A stretch of DNA of 64,000 nucleotides. Origin: Pseudomonas karstica. Its GTDB lineage: Bacteria; Pseudomonadota; Gammaproteobacteria; Pseudomonadales; Pseudomonadaceae. This document shows, in pieces, positions 63,425 to 64,000 of this stretch (position 1 is the first letter of the stretch; the number at the start of each line of letters is the position of its first letter). Below the pieces are notes generated by a model. That model worked only from the letters and a program-made list of their open reading frames with translations. It was not told the DNA's origin and searched no databases. The position numbers were made by a program, and so were the translations under genes. Where the stretch lies: positions 1-64,000 of the forward strand of contig NZ_WLYI01000017.1 in NCBI RefSeq assembly GCF_009707515.1. The letters are read 5' to 3'.

Positions 63425-64000
63425 AACCGTCCCCCACCCTGCCCCAGTGCCGTGGCCAACGCATCAAACCCATCCAGCAGCAACTGATCATCCCCCGACG
63501 TATTACAAATACTCGCCCGAATAAATTGCGGCACCGCCGTCTGCCCGACGGCAAACGCCTCGGCGGTGGCGATCAGGTAATTGTTCTGCTTGAGTTCGGC
63601 TTCGATTTCCGACGCCCGCCAGGGCTCCGGGACTTCGATCCAGAAATGCGGACTGTTGAGGTGAGTGTGGTATTCAAGGCCGGCAAGCAGGTCTTCGACC
63701 AGTGCCTTGCGCCGGCTGATCTCGTTGATTTGCTGGTGCAGCAAGTACTCCGCCGTACCGTTCTCGATCCACTGGGTAGCCAACTCCAGAGTGACTGGCG
63801 TGGCCATCCAGCAGGTAGAGCGCAGAGCTGCAGAGATGCGACTGACCAACGCCGGCGGCGCGTGCACGTAGCCGACCCTCAACCCCGCTGATACGGCCTT
63901 GCTCAGGCTACTGATCAAAATCGTGCGCTCCGGGGCGAAATGGCTCAGGGGCGGTGGTCGATCCTCCACCAGCACACCATGGGCCTCGTCTTCGAGAATC
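63415..64000 (-). CDS. PLP-dependent aminotransferase-like protein (N-terminus outside the window)
   Basis: The frame is open to the right window edge. The visible 195 residues include ILEDEAHG at the edge, the PLP-lysine region LISSLSKAVSAGLRVGY and the late FIRASICN segment that resembles the arginine carboxylate-binding region. It belongs to the class I/II aminotransferase fold and may be the C-terminal half of a MocR/GntR-type regulator, in which case an N-terminal winged helix lies beyond the edge. That cannot be decided here. Confidence 0.8.
   Translation of the reverse strand, partial: ILEDEAHGVLVEDRPPPLSHFAPERTILISSLSKAVSAGLRVGYVHAPPALVSRISAALRSTCWMATPVTLELATQWIENGTAEYLLHQQINEISRRKALVEDLLAGLEYHTHLNSPHFWIEVPEPWRASEIEAELKQNNYLIATAEAFAVGQTAVPQFIRASICNTSGDDQLLLDGFDALATALGQGGGRFQL

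Overview
The window is a stretch of ordinary, GC-rich chromosome from a fluorescent Pseudomonas, most likely of the P. fluorescens group. The evidence is the gene content (Anr, OprF/SigX/CmpX/CrfX/CmaX, NasST), the classic Pseudomonas REP sequences, and a gene order that matches what I recall of two P. aeruginosa PAO1 segments (hemN-anr-apt ... recR-ybaB-dnaX ... ligA-zipA-smc-GntR-xdh, and ppsR-ppsA ... cmaX-crfX-cmpX-sigX-oprF-cobA-nasC-nirD-nirB-kinase-nasA-nasTS). No search was run. I see no tRNA, rRNA operon, prophage, IS element, integron or CRISPR array. Both ends cut a gene: a ccoI-type copper ATPase at the left and a PLP-dependent aminotransferase-like gene at the right.

Layout. 1-6.2 kb: cbb3 oxidase assembly (ccoI, ccoS, a DsbD_2/TauE-like membrane protein), then hemN behind a perfect Anr box, anr itself, and apt. 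6.2-15.4 kb: acyl-CoA dehydrogenase, recR, ybaB and dnaX on the minus strand, a PAS-GGDEF-EAL protein, a small XRE regulator in an AT-rich gap, and a divergent EamA exporter/LysR pair. 15.6-23.7 kb: 4.5S RNA with its promoter, ligA, zipA, smc and a GntR regulator. 24-32.4 kb: purine catabolism (xdhA, xdhB, xdhC, guaD, a GntR regulator, a BenE-type permease). 32.5-42.4 kb: yggL, dacB (PBP4), a CHASE-PAS-GGDEF cyclase, rlmL, rmf, pyrD, and a lytic transglycosylase next to an OmpR-type DNA-binding protein.

42.5-54.2 kb: assimilatory nitrate reduction. NasS (sensor) and NasT (ANTAR antiterminator) are followed by a nitrate transporter with a PP2C-kinase fusion protein, then nirB-nirD-nasC-cobA. 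The strongest non-protein signal in the window is here. The nasS, transporter and nirB genes each have a leader RNA with two hexaloop hairpins (A at loop position 1, G at position 4) running into an intrinsic terminator, so one ANTAR protein can control three transcripts, including its own. 54.2-64 kb: oprF, sigX, cmpX, crfX and cmaX, an RraA-family protein, an alpha/beta hydrolase, and divergent ppsA/ppsR.

I did not find a convincing unknown multi-gene system. The items most worth a second look are the three-leader NasT regulon, the orphan HilA/IagB-like pair, the dual PP2C-kinase in the nitrate operon, the structured rmf leader, and several families of inverted repeats at gene ends, some with compensatory base changes.
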